Below the pieces are notes generated by a model. That model searched no databases. It was given only the letters and a program-made list of their open reading frames with translations, and had not been told where the DNA came from. This document shows positions 44,797-54,593 of a stretch of 64,000 nt of DNA, piece after piece. This DNA is from CAIYUC01 sp963682005 (GTDB taxonomy: Bacteria > Bacteroidota > Bacteroidia > Bacteroidales > FEN-979). Position numbers and translations under genes: made by a program. Location of the stretch: NCBI GenBank assembly GCA_963682005.1, contig OY820914.1, positions 1,984,001-2,048,000 on the forward strand, written 5' to 3'. Position 1 is the first letter of the stretch; every line of letters starts with the position of its first letter.

Positions 44797-45660
44797 TTAT
44801 TGAGGTTTTTGGAATTCTCTTTTTTCCATTGGATGGGTAAAAACAAACATTTCGGGAATGCTTTTTATGACGGATTGATAATAGGCTGCTTTTCCCGGCT
44901 CCACATGCATGAAAATGATATTCCGTGAATGGATATATTCATTCAGCAATTCCTGTCCTTCCTTCCGGAGAAATGTCCGGTCAACAAATGCGATATCAAA
45001 CTCTTTTGTTCCGACACGATACATTTCGAATTGCTGTTTTGCTGATGCAGAGCCATCGCCGGAATGAAAAAGGGAAAACCCGTCTACCCCGATGATGTAC
45101 CCGAAATTCTCGACATCCCTGTGAATGTCATATTTTGTCCCCGTTACGGAGTCCGTCTCAAGCCAGGACCCATGATTGATCCTTAAAATTCTGACATCTG
45201 TTTTATATATGGAAACCGAAGTATCGTATGATCTGCGAGATTCAAACGGGTGAATTCGTTGCGAAACCATTGAATAGCCTGCATTCCGCTGAAGAATTTC
45301 ATTTACCTGTCCGGGACAGATCAGAATGGATTTCCTGCTATTGGTCAGGAAATCAATTACCATGGAGGCATTAAAATGATCGCTGTGCTTGTGTGTCACC
45401 AGGACGAGATCCACATTATCAAACGGCGGAATACCTTTGAGCATGAGATGGGTAACAGAATCGCCGGGCTGATCACACCAGTTTCCTTTGATGTTTCCGA
45501 ATAAGGCATCTACCAGGATCTTGTGGCTCCCGGTTTCGATCAGGAATCCCTCATTTGCAATATACGTTACGATGACGGATTCCGCTTTTTCCTGCGAACA
45601 GACAAATGAACCGGCGAAAAGAACGAAGAAAAACAGCAGCGGAATATTCTTTGTTTTCAT
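44797..45660 (-). CDS. Exported MBL-fold metallo-hydrolase
   Basis: 287 residues with a hydrophobic N-terminal signal (about 1-22). The metallo-beta-lactamase motif HxHxDH is present as HKHSDH (H90, H92, D94, H95), preceded by ILVDALFGN, and later INHGSW and FSLFHSGDGSAS supply further candidate metal ligands. Closest in feel to the UlaG/YcbL-like group of secreted MBL hydrolases. The substrate is unknown. It is followed by the TPR gene and preceded by the NTF2-like gene, all on the minus strand. Confidence 0.85.
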   Translation of the reverse strand: MKTKNIPLLFFFVLFAGSFVCSQEKAESVIVTYIANEGFLIETGSHKILVDALFGNIKGNWCDQPGDSVTHLMLKGIPPFDNVDLVLVTHKHSDHFNASMVIDFLTNSRKSILICPGQVNEILQRNAGYSMVSQRIHPFESRRSYDTSVSIYKTDVRILRINHGSWLETDSVTGTKYDIHRDVENFGYIIGVDGFSLFHSGDGSASAKQQFEMYRVGTKEFDIAFVDRTFLRKEGQELLNEYIHSRNIIFMHVEPGKAAYYQSVIKSIPEMFVFTHPMEKREFQKPQ

Positions 45661-45717
45661 AGATCCTTTTTATCAGATAACTGAAAATGTATATCCGGGA
45701 TATTTTCTATAGTCTGG

Positions 45718-46182
45718 TTATTTCTCTTTCGGCAACCAACCCCATAACACATTGATGATCTTCCATTCTCCATTGAATTTTGCCAGTTGGCAATAGTCGA
45801 AAAACCCATATTTTGTGTTTGATGCTTTGACGAGTGCATAATCACCGGAAATGTCGGAAATATGAACATTAAGGTTGAATGGTTTGTCAGGTTCCAGGTC
45901 CCTTCCTTTTACCCCTTCTTTATTCCCTTTTGTTGCGATCAGAAGAAGTGAAGCTCCCATATTGTTGATATAACTCACACCTTCTTTATCCTGTGAAACG
46001 GTTCGTTTTACAAGTTCAGGTGAAACTCCTTTTGCCACCCGGTCCACATCGCCGGTTGCCCAGCCTTCAACATAGTTCCGGCAGGCTTTTTCAATCGCAA
46101 GACTGTCTTCTTTTGTCTGTGCGTTTAATGTTAATCCAGAGATTAACAAACAGATCAGAATAATTAACATGTTTTTTTTCAT
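45718..46182 (-). CDS. Secreted NTF2-like / lumazine-binding-like protein
   Basis: 154 residues with signal peptide (MKKNMLIILICLLISGLTLNAQ). The mature protein (AIEKACRNYVEGWATGDVDRVAKGVSP ... YCQLAKFNGEWKIINVLW) fits the cone-shaped NTF2/SnoaL fold annotated as putative lumazine-binding. No catalytic residues can be assigned. It is possibly co-transcribed with the MBL-fold gene 57 bases downstream. Confidence 0.75.
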   Translation of the reverse strand: MKKNMLIILICLLISGLTLNAQTKEDSLAIEKACRNYVEGWATGDVDRVAKGVSPELVKRTVSQDKEGVSYINNMGASLLLIATKGNKEGVKGRDLEPDKPFNLNVHISDISGDYALVKASNTKYGFFDYCQLAKFNGEWKIINVLWGWLPKEK

Positions 46183-46253
46183 AGGAGGATAATTTAAAAT
46201 TACAGACCTTTCCCTCGTCCCTTCCGCTCTCTGGGGAGGGGCCAGGGGAAGTG

Positions 46254-47237
46254 TTAGTCCTGGTCAGTTTTAATTTTAATTTTTTTCTCTTTTGGTGGAG
46301 TGCCGTTGTATTTTTCAACACCGCCTAACCAATGGATGAGGTTGAGCACGAACTGTGCATTCTGCGGTGCCGTTTCCGAATTGAAACCGACTTTCATGGA
46401 TCCGTTCACCACCTGGGCTGTGAACATGGCCGCCTCACCGAAAACGGCAACTTTACCTTTGCCATAATCAAGGATGGCTCCCTGGCTAAAGCCGTCAAGG
46501 CTTTTTCGTGGTGTATTTTTGGTAAATCGCCAGGCAGTATCAGGCATAAGTGAATAATCGCCTGCCCTGAAGCGAAAAAGACTGGTTGCAGTCTTTGGAG
46601 CCATAAACGCCGAACCGGTAAATGTCGTCACGGAATCGATCTTCTCGTAATCTTTCAATCCGCGTGTCACGGGCGAATCAGCAAGCGTTCCATGATTGGC
46701 GGAGAAAATAGTAGGAGGCCACGTGTGTTCTCCTGTGATTGCAAATCCATTGATGAACTCAAAGCCGAACGCCTTTCCGAGCTGCGAAGCAGCACCTGCA
46801 AAGGGCATGTGGTCGGCGATCAGCAGCAGGCTTCCCCCGTTTTCAACCCATTCTTTCAGGTTGGAGATCTCTTTGCCGGAAAAGGCGGAAGGATTTGGCA
46901 CCACCCATTCCCCGGTATCCGAAGGATCCAGCGCATTCGCGATCACCAGGATTTTACACGCCTTAAGAATATCTTTGTTCTCGATTGTTTTGTCAAGGCT
47001 TTTTACCTGGTACCCATCCTGTTCGAGCAAACGGCTGAAGGCAAAAAAGTTTCCGCCCTTTGTGTGAAAATTGTAGTGAGCCTCGTCAATTAATACAACG
47101 GGACCTTTCCCTTCCTGGTAAGCAGCCTGGCGGACCGGAAATTTATAAACAGTATCCGGAAGCTGTTGCCCGGCTGATTGGGAAAAGGAAATGATCGTAA
47201 TGAGAAATGGCAAAATAATAATTCCTGCTTTTTTCAT
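46254..47237 (-). CDS. Secreted DUF4350-like protein (GATase-like fold)
   Basis: 327 residues with signal peptide (about 1-23). The core VVLIDEAHYNFHTKGGNFFAF, followed by ILVIANALDPSD and LKEWVENGGSLLLIADHMPFAGAA, is the pattern of DUF4350/GldG-like proteins with a class-I glutamine-amidotransferase-like fold but no clear catalytic Cys. The C-terminus is Lys-rich (PPKEKKIKIKTDQ). The function is unknown. Confidence 0.65.
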   Translation of the reverse strand: MKKAGIIILPFLITIISFSQSAGQQLPDTVYKFPVRQAAYQEGKGPVVLIDEAHYNFHTKGGNFFAFSRLLEQDGYQVKSLDKTIENKDILKACKILVIANALDPSDTGEWVVPNPSAFSGKEISNLKEWVENGGSLLLIADHMPFAGAASQLGKAFGFEFINGFAITGEHTWPPTIFSANHGTLADSPVTRGLKDYEKIDSVTTFTGSAFMAPKTATSLFRFRAGDYSLMPDTAWRFTKNTPRKSLDGFSQGAILDYGKGKVAVFGEAAMFTAQVVNGSMKVGFNSETAPQNAQFVLNLIHWLGGVEKYNGTPPKEKKIKIKTDQD

Positions 47238-47294
47238 ATGTCTTGTTTGAATAAATAATTTCCCCGGTTCAACGAACCCGGGTTGCTGTTCTTG

Positions 47295-48623
47295 TCAATC
47301 CCTGACGCACCGCACACTGGCAGCATTATTCCTGTAATAATTCCCGCGGTCGATACCACCGGAGGAACAGATCAGCGTGCGTAGCCAGGCCGTATTCGGT
47401 CCTGTTTCCGTGGATGTCCAGAACCAGGCATATTCACCCATGTCATAGAATTGCAGATTGGTGCTGCGGGCACCACCCGGAAGAGCTGAAAATCCGAAAA
47501 GATCAGTTCCTGTGCATCCACTGTTCCAGCCAGTAGTTGATTTCAGCGTTATACCCGCGTTGAAACCCCTGATCCCCGAAGCATTCCAAACCGCATCTCC
47601 TATCCTGTACAGGCTGTCAGCAGCACCTTCCAGTAATTTCCATTCTCCGTCAGAGGGAATGTGCCACCCCGGCGGACAAATACCTTGTATCCCCTGTTCC
47701 GCTGTATACTGCATCATCTCGTTCCAGAGATAAAGACCTCCGTAAACATCACAATTGTTTTCGTCATTATTGTAGCAATATTTTTCCGTAATTCCGTTGT
47801 CAAGCATGTTCTGGTTGCTGTTTATCATGATTCCGGTGTTCAGGTTCTCCTTAAGCCAGCATTGGCTGAACAGTTGAATTGTATTGTATACCTTGCCTTC
47901 GTAAGTAACTGTCGGAATCCCCGGGCAGGGAATGTTGATTGCATATTCAAAGATATACATTTCATCTGAATCTGGAAAATCAAGGATGCCGGATTGCAAT
48001 CCATTTGAGTAGCCTGTAAACAGCATGTTATCGCCCGGGAGGAAAATGAAGTCCTGCAAAACCTCTTTTGTTTCCACTTTCGGAAAGTCCCTCTTTGGCT
48101 CAAGGTATTCAAAAGAACCTTCCCTGTGAATCCCCGTATCATGAATGAGGACTTTGATGGTGCTGCTCTTCCCTCTCCATTGAGCGCTGACGAACCAGAG
48201 CCCTGCGCCACCCGGAGTAAACCTGAATGAATGGTCTCCTTTCCCGAGTGATCGTTCAAACGTTGAAACCCGCCGCCCTTTCATATCTGTGACACACAAC
48301 CTTACCAGGTCCTTTTCCGGAATGTACAGGCAGATGGTCGTTTTATCTTCCACCGGATTCGGATAATTCTGAAATAGCCGGAACCCGGGTTTCCCATTAT
48401 TGATTGTGGAGATTCCGGTCTGATAATCGACAACCAGCACGGTGTCAGGCCAGGTCAGCAACGTATCACAGCTGTGTGTTTTATTCACGATTTTGATGCT
48501 GTCAAGACTGGTGTAGATGCCATTATTACTGCCGGAAAAGGTGAATTCCAGGACAGACTTTTGGCCAAAGGCGCTAAATAGGAGGCCTAAGGCTATAAGT
48601 AAAAGTAAAAGTCTTGTTTTCAT
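47295..48623 (-). CDS. Exported FISUMP-domain protein with internal T9SS-like domain
   Basis: 442 residues with signal peptide (about 1-20). Residues about 82-165 (FRLFQNYPNPVEDKTTICLYI ... DMKGRRVSTFERSLGKGDHSF) are a typical T9SS type A sorting-domain sequence, but it sits in the first half of the protein rather than at the end. Residues about 225-442 form a Fibrobacter-succinogenes-major-paralogous (FISUMP) domain: YNTIQLFSQCWLKENLN, CPPGWHIPSDGEWKLLEG, GFSALPGG, and the terminal RNNAASVRCVRD. FISUMP domains are exported, lipoprotein-associated and of unknown function. It is first from the left of five exported T9SS-type proteins on this strand. Confidence 0.8.
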   Translation of the reverse strand: MKTRLLLLLIALGLLFSAFGQKSVLEFTFSGSNNGIYTSLDSIKIVNKTHSCDTLLTWPDTVLVVDYQTGISTINNGKPGFRLFQNYPNPVEDKTTICLYIPEKDLVRLCVTDMKGRRVSTFERSLGKGDHSFRFTPGGAGLWFVSAQWRGKSSTIKVLIHDTGIHREGSFEYLEPKRDFPKVETKEVLQDFIFLPGDNMLFTGYSNGLQSGILDFPDSDEMYIFEYAINIPCPGIPTVTYEGKVYNTIQLFSQCWLKENLNTGIMINSNQNMLDNGITEKYCYNNDENNCDVYGGLYLWNEMMQYTAEQGIQGICPPGWHIPSDGEWKLLEGAADSLYRIGDAVWNASGIRGFNAGITLKSTTGWNSGCTGTDLFGFSALPGGARSTNLQFYDMGEYAWFWTSTETGPNTAWLRTLICSSGGIDRGNYYRNNAASVRCVRD

Positions 48624-48649
48624 GAGGCCGGCTTATTTTATTTTTTTCA

Positions 48650-50002
48650 TTACCCGATAATGATCTTTCTTAAGGATTGCCTGCCGGAGGATATGACCCG
48701 CAGAAGATATATTCCCGGCTTAAGCCTGCTGGCTTGTATTTCGATCCGGGTTGCCACTGAAATAGCCGAAAAGCAAACACGACCCATTGTATCGAAGAGT
48801 TGAACTTCATAATGGCCGGATTCCTTGTCACCGAAATGAACGACAACATTCCCGGTGACGGGATCTCTTTGCACATCAACTGCCAGGTTATCTCTCAAAT
48901 CCCCCGAGCCGGTTCCCGGCCCTTCATTTTCAAACCAATCGAGTTTCCGTGAATATGACCCGGCAACTACATCTGGCAGTGAGTCCTGATTCAGATCGGT
49001 AACACTCAGTCCGCTCGGGTTGATCAGGGTATCGCAGATATGTTTCATGATAAAGGACTGGTCGCCGTTGTTCCGCCACCATGAGATATTCCCAGAACCC
49101 CATATCTCCCCTATGATATCCTGGTGCCCGTCGTTGTCGATGTCTGCGATCTCAACAGAAACGGGGCAGTTCATCCCCAGCGTCATGTTGTGCTTCGTAA
49201 ATGAATTATTCCCGTCATTTTCAAACCAGGCAATGCTCGATCCGCAGGATGCCCCGGCAAGATCAAGATCCCCGTCGCCGTCGATATCCCCGACGGCTCC
49301 GCCATGAGCCATGGGAAACGGGATCAGGTGCTCCATGAAAGTCCCGGGAGCAGTCTGCTCATACCAGAGCAACCCACCTGTCGCCATGAAATTATTCCCG
49401 AGAATATCCGGGTCATTGTCCTGGTCAAGATCAATGATGGCTGCCCACGTGCTGCTGTATGACTCTGCGCTGAGTTGCATGGACGTGAAGTTTAAGTTCC
49501 CGTCATTGCGCAGCAGGATCATGCCTGTTCCGGCATCCTGTGTTGCACAAACGATATCCATGTCGCCGTCCATGTCGATATCTCCTGAGGCCAGCGCCAG
49601 GGGATGCTGCAGGGAAGTGGAAATTACATGCATGGTAAAAACCTGGGTTCCGTTGTTCTCAAAAAAGACGACCTGGTTGAGGTCGTAGGAACAGGCCAGC
49701 ACATCCATATCCTGGTCAGCGTCAAAATCAACGACTATGGCCCCGATCGCAGCGAAAGCGCCAACCTCCTTCAATGAGAATTGTCCGTTGTTTTCATTAT
49801 GGTACCATTGAAGAAGATCCTGGTCAGGTTCCGTGAACAGGATATCCGGGTTGCCATCCATGTCCAGGTCCCCGGTTTTTACATCAAAAACCCTGGATGT
49901 GGGGCTTTGATAGAGAAAATGACCACTAAATGAAACATTCTGGCCCAACCCGCATGTCATTTGGAAAATGAGGATTGATAAGGAAAATAGTTTTTTCATC
50001 AT
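48650..50002 (-). CDS. T9SS-exported FG-GAP/VCBS repeat protein
   Basis: 450 residues with signal peptide (about 1-20). Seven or so FG-GAP/VCBS repeats with Ca-binding DxDxDG cores (DLDMDGNPDILF, DIDMDGDMDIVCA, DIDGDGDLDLAGA, DIDNDGHQDIIG) form a beta-propeller. A T9SS type A domain closes the protein (about 365-450: YEVQLFDTMGRVCFSA ... LKPGIYLLRVISSGRQSLRKIIIG). It is extracellular; the ligand is unknown. Confidence 0.87.
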   Translation of the reverse strand: MMKKLFSLSILIFQMTCGLGQNVSFSGHFLYQSPTSRVFDVKTGDLDMDGNPDILFTEPDQDLLQWYHNENNGQFSLKEVGAFAAIGAIVVDFDADQDMDVLACSYDLNQVVFFENNGTQVFTMHVISTSLQHPLALASGDIDMDGDMDIVCATQDAGTGMILLRNDGNLNFTSMQLSAESYSSTWAAIIDLDQDNDPDILGNNFMATGGLLWYEQTAPGTFMEHLIPFPMAHGGAVGDIDGDGDLDLAGASCGSSIAWFENDGNNSFTKHNMTLGMNCPVSVEIADIDNDGHQDIIGEIWGSGNISWWRNNGDQSFIMKHICDTLINPSGLSVTDLNQDSLPDVVAGSYSRKLDWFENEGPGTGSGDLRDNLAVDVQRDPVTGNVVVHFGDKESGHYEVQLFDTMGRVCFSAISVATRIEIQASRLKPGIYLLRVISSGRQSLRKIIIG

Positions 50003-50050
50003 TTTGAAGATGTTTGATTATAAGTAAAACTACAGCGGCAAAACCCGCGG

Positions 50051-51607
50051 TTACTTTTCAACAAACAACAACCGGGCTGTGAACTGGTCTTTTCCTGTGG
50101 ATAAATGAACCAGGTAAACTCCGGGGACCAATCCTATCATTCCTGCATCAATTTTTATCACATGTTTTCCCATGGGGTACTTTTTTCGGTCGGCGAGCGT
50201 GGCAATTCTTTTCCCGGTTATATCATACACCTGGATCGAGACCTCTGAAGATCCGGTTAACCTGAAGGAAACAAAGGAACTTTCGTTGAACGGATTGGGA
50301 TAGTTCTGTATCCTGGCTTCGGGTCCCTCATATAAGTCTTCATTTCCTATGATCAATGGATCAACAATCGCTCCCATCAGGGAATTTTCTCCATTGTCCA
50401 TCCGGTTCCATACGGGGAATACATGATCATTATGAGCGGTAAGACCGATATAATGACCAAAAAAAACAGTATTGAAAGGCACAAATGGAGTCTCACTGAC
50501 TTTGAAATCGGTGAACGTATCCCCCCCGTCCTCCGAAACTGCCATATAGACATCGGTATTGGTGTCGGTATGATTTCGCCTGTCAAAAAAGACAAGCCAG
50601 ACTTTTCCGGTTACCTGGTCTGCAGTCACAAACGGGAAGAACTGGTGTCGCCCCGGAGGATCATTGTTCACCCTGATGGGGGATGACCAGGTAAGTCCCC
50701 CGTCTGATGATTTTACCAGGAACACATCGACATCATTTCCGCCGTTTCGTCTATCCGCCCAACATATGTAAACGTTTCCGTTAAAAGGACCTCCGCTTCG
50801 GTCACACGTAATTACGGGAAAAGAAACTCCCAGGCTTACCCCAGGGATGGAATACTGCCAGTTAATATGCTGGCCTGTGACATTTATATCCTGGGGAAGC
50901 CAGCTGACCCCCTGGTCCAGTGACCGGTCAAACATCAGTCCTGACGGCCCGAACCATGCAACGTAGATCTCGCCTGCAGGACCGGTCACGTTGTAAGAAC
51001 CATGCGTGGAATAAGTTCCCCCGGTGGCATTTCCTTTCTGGTCGCTGACGCGCACCGGCTGGGTCCAGGTCTCCCCGCCATCGCTGCTGCGCGATAAAAA
51101 TATGCATGATGAGTCTGCCGGATTTGAGCTTCCCCAGTCATCAAAATATGTCCATGTCAAATAGATGGAATTGGTCACCGGATCATACGAAGCCCACTCC
51201 TTGTCCACCTCCTGGATCCCATCCCAGGCTATGCTGGATTCCATGCTCCAATCAGCGGTTAGATTGTCTTTGCGGTGGCAGACGACCCGGTTGATGCTGT
51301 CGACCAGATGGATAAAATAAAACCGCCCGGACTGATCCACGAGAATGACAGGATCAGCGTTGACTCCATAGGGGGAATTGAGGAACTCATGGGTCCAGGT
51401 ATGGCCGCCGTCGCTCGAAATGTAATCATTATCCGACATGCCGGCAACCAGGATCTCATCCGTATTCGCCGGGTTCATGATGACAGCAGGTTCGGTTGGG
51501 TACCCCCAGTAAAGGGGACCTCCGATGACCACATTCTGATGCTGGGCCTCAACAAGGATTGACGAGGCAAAAACCAGGAATGCGGCAAAAAGAAATGAAC
51601 TTTTCAT
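50051..51607 (-). CDS. T9SS-exported sialidase-like (Asp-box) propeller protein
   Basis: 518 residues with signal peptide (ending VEAQ). Five Asp-box motifs of the S/T-x-D-x-G-x-T/S-W type are visible: SSDGGHTWT, SSDGGETWT, SLDQGVSWL, SSDGGLTWS and SEDGGDTFT. This indicates a BNR/sialidase-type six-bladed propeller. I could not find a confident RIP motif or the sialidase Tyr/Glu catalytic set, so enzyme activity is not supported. The C-terminal T9SS type A domain (about 430-518) contains NYPNPFNESSFVSFRL and GVYLVHLSTGKDQFTARLLFVEK. Confidence 0.86.
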   Translation of the reverse strand: MKSSFLFAAFLVFASSILVEAQHQNVVIGGPLYWGYPTEPAVIMNPANTDEILVAGMSDNDYISSDGGHTWTHEFLNSPYGVNADPVILVDQSGRFYFIHLVDSINRVVCHRKDNLTADWSMESSIAWDGIQEVDKEWASYDPVTNSIYLTWTYFDDWGSSNPADSSCIFLSRSSDGGETWTQPVRVSDQKGNATGGTYSTHGSYNVTGPAGEIYVAWFGPSGLMFDRSLDQGVSWLPQDINVTGQHINWQYSIPGVSLGVSFPVITCDRSGGPFNGNVYICWADRRNGGNDVDVFLVKSSDGGLTWSSPIRVNNDPPGRHQFFPFVTADQVTGKVWLVFFDRRNHTDTNTDVYMAVSEDGGDTFTDFKVSETPFVPFNTVFFGHYIGLTAHNDHVFPVWNRMDNGENSLMGAIVDPLIIGNEDLYEGPEARIQNYPNPFNESSFVSFRLTGSSEVSIQVYDITGKRIATLADRKKYPMGKHVIKIDAGMIGLVPGVYLVHLSTGKDQFTARLLFVEK

Positions 51608-51634
51608 AGGTCAGCAATTTTGATAAGATCACAT

Positions 51635-52747
51635 TTACATTATGTTGATAAGCAATTTGCGGTGTACTTTTGATCCGACCATCATTTTTAGAATATAGAC
51701 CGAATACGGCAGGCTTCCTGCATCCATGTTCATTTTAAGCTCATAACCGGTCTTTTGATCTTCCTTTGAGCAGATTTTTCTGCCTTCCATCGAATACAGA
51801 GAAGCCTCTACAATCCCCGTTTCAGTTGAATTCAACCGGATCTGGAACTTTCCATGGAAAGGATTTGGAAAGATTTCAAGACGCCCTTCTTCCTTTTCCA
51901 TCACGGAAACAGGGAAAACTGGTATAAAAACGACCGAATCGCCGTCAAACTCCGGGATCGCAAGTACCTCATCCACCCCGTTAAAACTGAGGTTTGCAGG
52001 TCCGTGAAGACCATTTCGTATCAGTTCCGGTGGGTTGACGAAATCAGGTCCGTACCGATGAACCGCACCGGTCGACCAGGAAGTCACATAGGTATTGCCA
52101 TCGTTATCCATGGCGATTCCGTCCAGGTTTCCAAAAGGTGGCATCACTATGTTTGAAACTGTTGAATCGGCAAGACTGACAGACTGGAGAGGGGAAGTGT
52201 AATAGCAGGCCACAAGCAGCCTGTTGTTGCCGGGATCATAGATTATATCCTGTGGCGACTGGCAAAGCCCATGGCCAGGGGAAACGAAAACCGACCAGGA
52301 AGTGTCTGCAAGTTTGATCATATAGATCTGATCATTGCCTCCTGCATTATGAAAATCGGCTACATACAGGTGTCCGGCGTTATCACAGGTCATCCCGTCC
52401 AGCTGGTGCGATCCGGGAATGACCAGGTTCCAGAGTTCGGTCCCTGAATCCAGGTCAAATGCCTTGATGCTTGTTGTGGCTGAAACATACAAGGTATTTC
52501 CGCAAATGGTATTGCTCAGCAGATTCCCTGATGGTGGCCGGAAATAAGTTTGATTTCCATTTGTATCGATCTGGACAATACTTCCGTCCATGTAGCAGGA
52601 AACCAGGTACCGTTGATGTGCCTGGTCCCATACAGTGCATTCCGGCGAATGAAGCAGATTCTGCGAAACAGCTGAGGTTGTTGCTCCAAAAACTGTAATT
52701 AGCATTGCAGTCCGGAAAATGGAAGTAAAAAGTATCCTGTTTTTCAT
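51635..52747 (-). CDS. T9SS-exported SMP-30/NHL-like propeller protein
   Basis: 370 residues with signal peptide (about 1-28). The body is a propeller of SMP-30/NHL style (GHLYVADFHNAGGNDQIYMIK; GIAMDNDGNTYVTSWSTGAVHRYG). The C-terminal T9SS type A domain (about 288-370) contains LEIFPNPFHGKFQIRLN. A TATCTTTG box on the minus strand (52784-52791) lies about 37 bases before the ATG. Confidence 0.85.
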   Translation of the reverse strand: MKNRILFTSIFRTAMLITVFGATTSAVSQNLLHSPECTVWDQAHQRYLVSCYMDGSIVQIDTNGNQTYFRPPSGNLLSNTICGNTLYVSATTSIKAFDLDSGTELWNLVIPGSHQLDGMTCDNAGHLYVADFHNAGGNDQIYMIKLADTSWSVFVSPGHGLCQSPQDIIYDPGNNRLLVACYYTSPLQSVSLADSTVSNIVMPPFGNLDGIAMDNDGNTYVTSWSTGAVHRYGPDFVNPPELIRNGLHGPANLSFNGVDEVLAIPEFDGDSVVFIPVFPVSVMEKEEGRLEIFPNPFHGKFQIRLNSTETGIVEASLYSMEGRKICSKEDQKTGYELKMNMDAGSLPYSVYILKMMVGSKVHRKLLINIM

Positions 52748-52783
52748 TTGAAAAAGATTTTACTTTCTGATCCACGGGATAAT

Positions 52784-52791
52784 CAAAGATA
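52784..52791 (-). promoter_or_regulatory. Promoter -7 box (TATCTTTG)
   Basis: An exact TAnnTTTG match on the minus strand gives a leader of about 30 bases before the ATG at 52747. The best -33-like TTTTG is only 12 bases away, too close. Confidence 0.45.
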
Positions 52792-52886
52792 AATCCTAAG
52801 GATCAAAACACACTAACTACTCTGTGATATAACTAATAAATTAGTTGAAATATAGGAAACAATGTTTGAATTGTTTTTTTAACCCG

Positions 52887-54563
52887 TTAATCTTTAACCA
52901 GGACTAATTTCCTGGTCCGGATACAATCATCTGTTCTTAGCAGACATGTATAAACCCCTTCCGAAAGGCCACCACCATCAAAGACCACGCTCTGATTCCC
53001 TGCCGGCCTGGTTTCCCGGATGAGTGCGGAAATTTCTTTTCCCATCGGGTCATAGATCTTCATTGTGACGAAACAGCTCTTTGCCAGAGAAAAATCAATG
53101 ACCGTTGACCCGCAGAACGGGTTGGGATGATTTTGACTTAATTCTGTCCGGCTTTCTTTTTTTTTTAACTCGCTTGTACACGTCACCACATTCAGGTTTT
53201 CATAGATTTTAACCTTTGTCCAGTTCGTGACTGTGAGATCAAGATCGTTCGAGAACGTATAGGAAACCGTTAGGAGATCACCGGCAGGAGGTGCTGTTGC
53301 AAGCGAAACCCAGCCTTCCGGGAGATCATGGCAATATTGATCTATAGGAACAGGCATCCCGGCCACACTGATGGTTGCGATTTTCTGGATGTGCTTTATG
53401 CCGAGGTAAAAGAGTTTCCGTATTCCATTCCCGGTGGCCGTGAATGTTGTATCATGGAGATCGTCTTCGTCATAATCAGCCCAGGTGACCTGTTGCGTTC
53501 CCTGTCCGTTCGGTACCGACCAGGAAGGGGTTTCTTCTGGAATGCTGCCGGTGTTGTCAAAGATCAGCAGGGGAGAAAACCATGATCCGGCCGCAAGTTC
53601 CAGGTCCCCATCGCCATCGGTATCGGCCCAGGATACCGTTGAAGGTTCACTCACGTCGGGCGAACTCCAGCAGGGAGTCGTTTCAAGGACACCGTTATTG
53701 TTCCTGAAAACATAGAAACGCTGGGTAGGGGATGCAACCGCCAGGTCAAGGTCGCCATCATGATCCATATCCCCGAAATCCATCTGCCGGCCCCCGATAA
53801 TTGAATCAGTATGCCAGGAGGGTGTTGTTTCAAGCACCCCGCCATTGTTGTAAAAGATGGCGATCCCCGCATTCCCGACAATTCGTTCATTCCCGATGGC
53901 CAGGTCAAGATCGCCGTCATTATCCACATCTGCCAGCACCACCTCGTCCACAAACCAGGCTGAATCCGACTCCCACCCGGGAATGGTATCAAAGGTCCCG
54001 TTGTTATTGATAAAAAGTTTGGTTTTCTGGAGATGGTTCGACAGCCAGTCCCCCTGTCCGAATACAAGGTCGATGTCACCGTCACCGTCAACATCTCCAC
54101 CTGTACAGGAAAACCCATTCCCCAGCGGGGAATGCCACCCCGGCGAAGTGGAAAGTCCTGTTCCGTTATTGAAATAGATCGTATGATGAAGCGGGGGCAA
54201 GCCTGTACTGGTAATTCCGAGTTTCGAAACGGCCAGGTCCGGTTTGCCGTCCTGATTGAAATCCCCGAGATAGATGCAATCATGGGGCGCAAGTTCGGAA
54301 GAGGTCCAGCCAGGTGTGGAAGGAAGAGCACCGCCGTTATTATAAAAAGCAACAATTGGTGCATTGGATACATCCAGCCCGTTTGAGACAACAACATCCA
54401 GGTGTCCGTCGCCATTGAGGTCGGCCCATCCCAGCCCGGTCGGATAACTGCCCGAAGCAGCCTGCCACACAGGCAATGATGAAAAGTTGATCTGTGCAAG
54501 TGCCCCATTGCAAATGAAAAAGATTATGGCCGGAATAAAGAGGGAAGAGAGGAAATTTTTCAT
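52887..54563 (-). CDS. T9SS-exported VCBS/FG-GAP repeat protein
   Basis: 558 residues from the ATG at 54563, which begins a clean signal peptide (MKNFLSSLFIPAIIFFICNG). The longer reading from 54656 would place non-signal sequence in front and start upstream of the promoter box at 54594. VCBS-type Ca-binding repeats abound (DLNGDGHLDVVVS, DVDNDGDLDLAIG, DMDHDGDLDLAVA, DTDGDGDLELAAG), forming a seven-bladed propeller, followed by a jelly-roll-like stretch and a T9SS type A domain (NHPNPFCGSTVIDFSLA ... RTRKLVLVKD). Confidence 0.87.
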   Translation of the reverse strand: MKNFLSSLFIPAIIFFICNGALAQINFSSLPVWQAASGSYPTGLGWADLNGDGHLDVVVSNGLDVSNAPIVAFYNNGGALPSTPGWTSSELAPHDCIYLGDFNQDGKPDLAVSKLGITSTGLPPLHHTIYFNNGTGLSTSPGWHSPLGNGFSCTGGDVDGDGDIDLVFGQGDWLSNHLQKTKLFINNNGTFDTIPGWESDSAWFVDEVVLADVDNDGDLDLAIGNERIVGNAGIAIFYNNGGVLETTPSWHTDSIIGGRQMDFGDMDHDGDLDLAVASPTQRFYVFRNNNGVLETTPCWSSPDVSEPSTVSWADTDGDGDLELAAGSWFSPLLIFDNTGSIPEETPSWSVPNGQGTQQVTWADYDEDDLHDTTFTATGNGIRKLFYLGIKHIQKIATISVAGMPVPIDQYCHDLPEGWVSLATAPPAGDLLTVSYTFSNDLDLTVTNWTKVKIYENLNVVTCTSELKKKESRTELSQNHPNPFCGSTVIDFSLAKSCFVTMKIYDPMGKEISALIRETRPAGNQSVVFDGGGLSEGVYTCLLRTDDCIRTRKLVLVKD

Positions 54564-54593
54564 ATTTTTATGCATTAAGGAATTTGTCTGATG

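Noticed and set aside
50051..51607. Active sialidase
   Set aside because: Asp boxes are clear but the Arg triad, Tyr/Glu pair and RIP motif could not be found, so only the fold is claimed.
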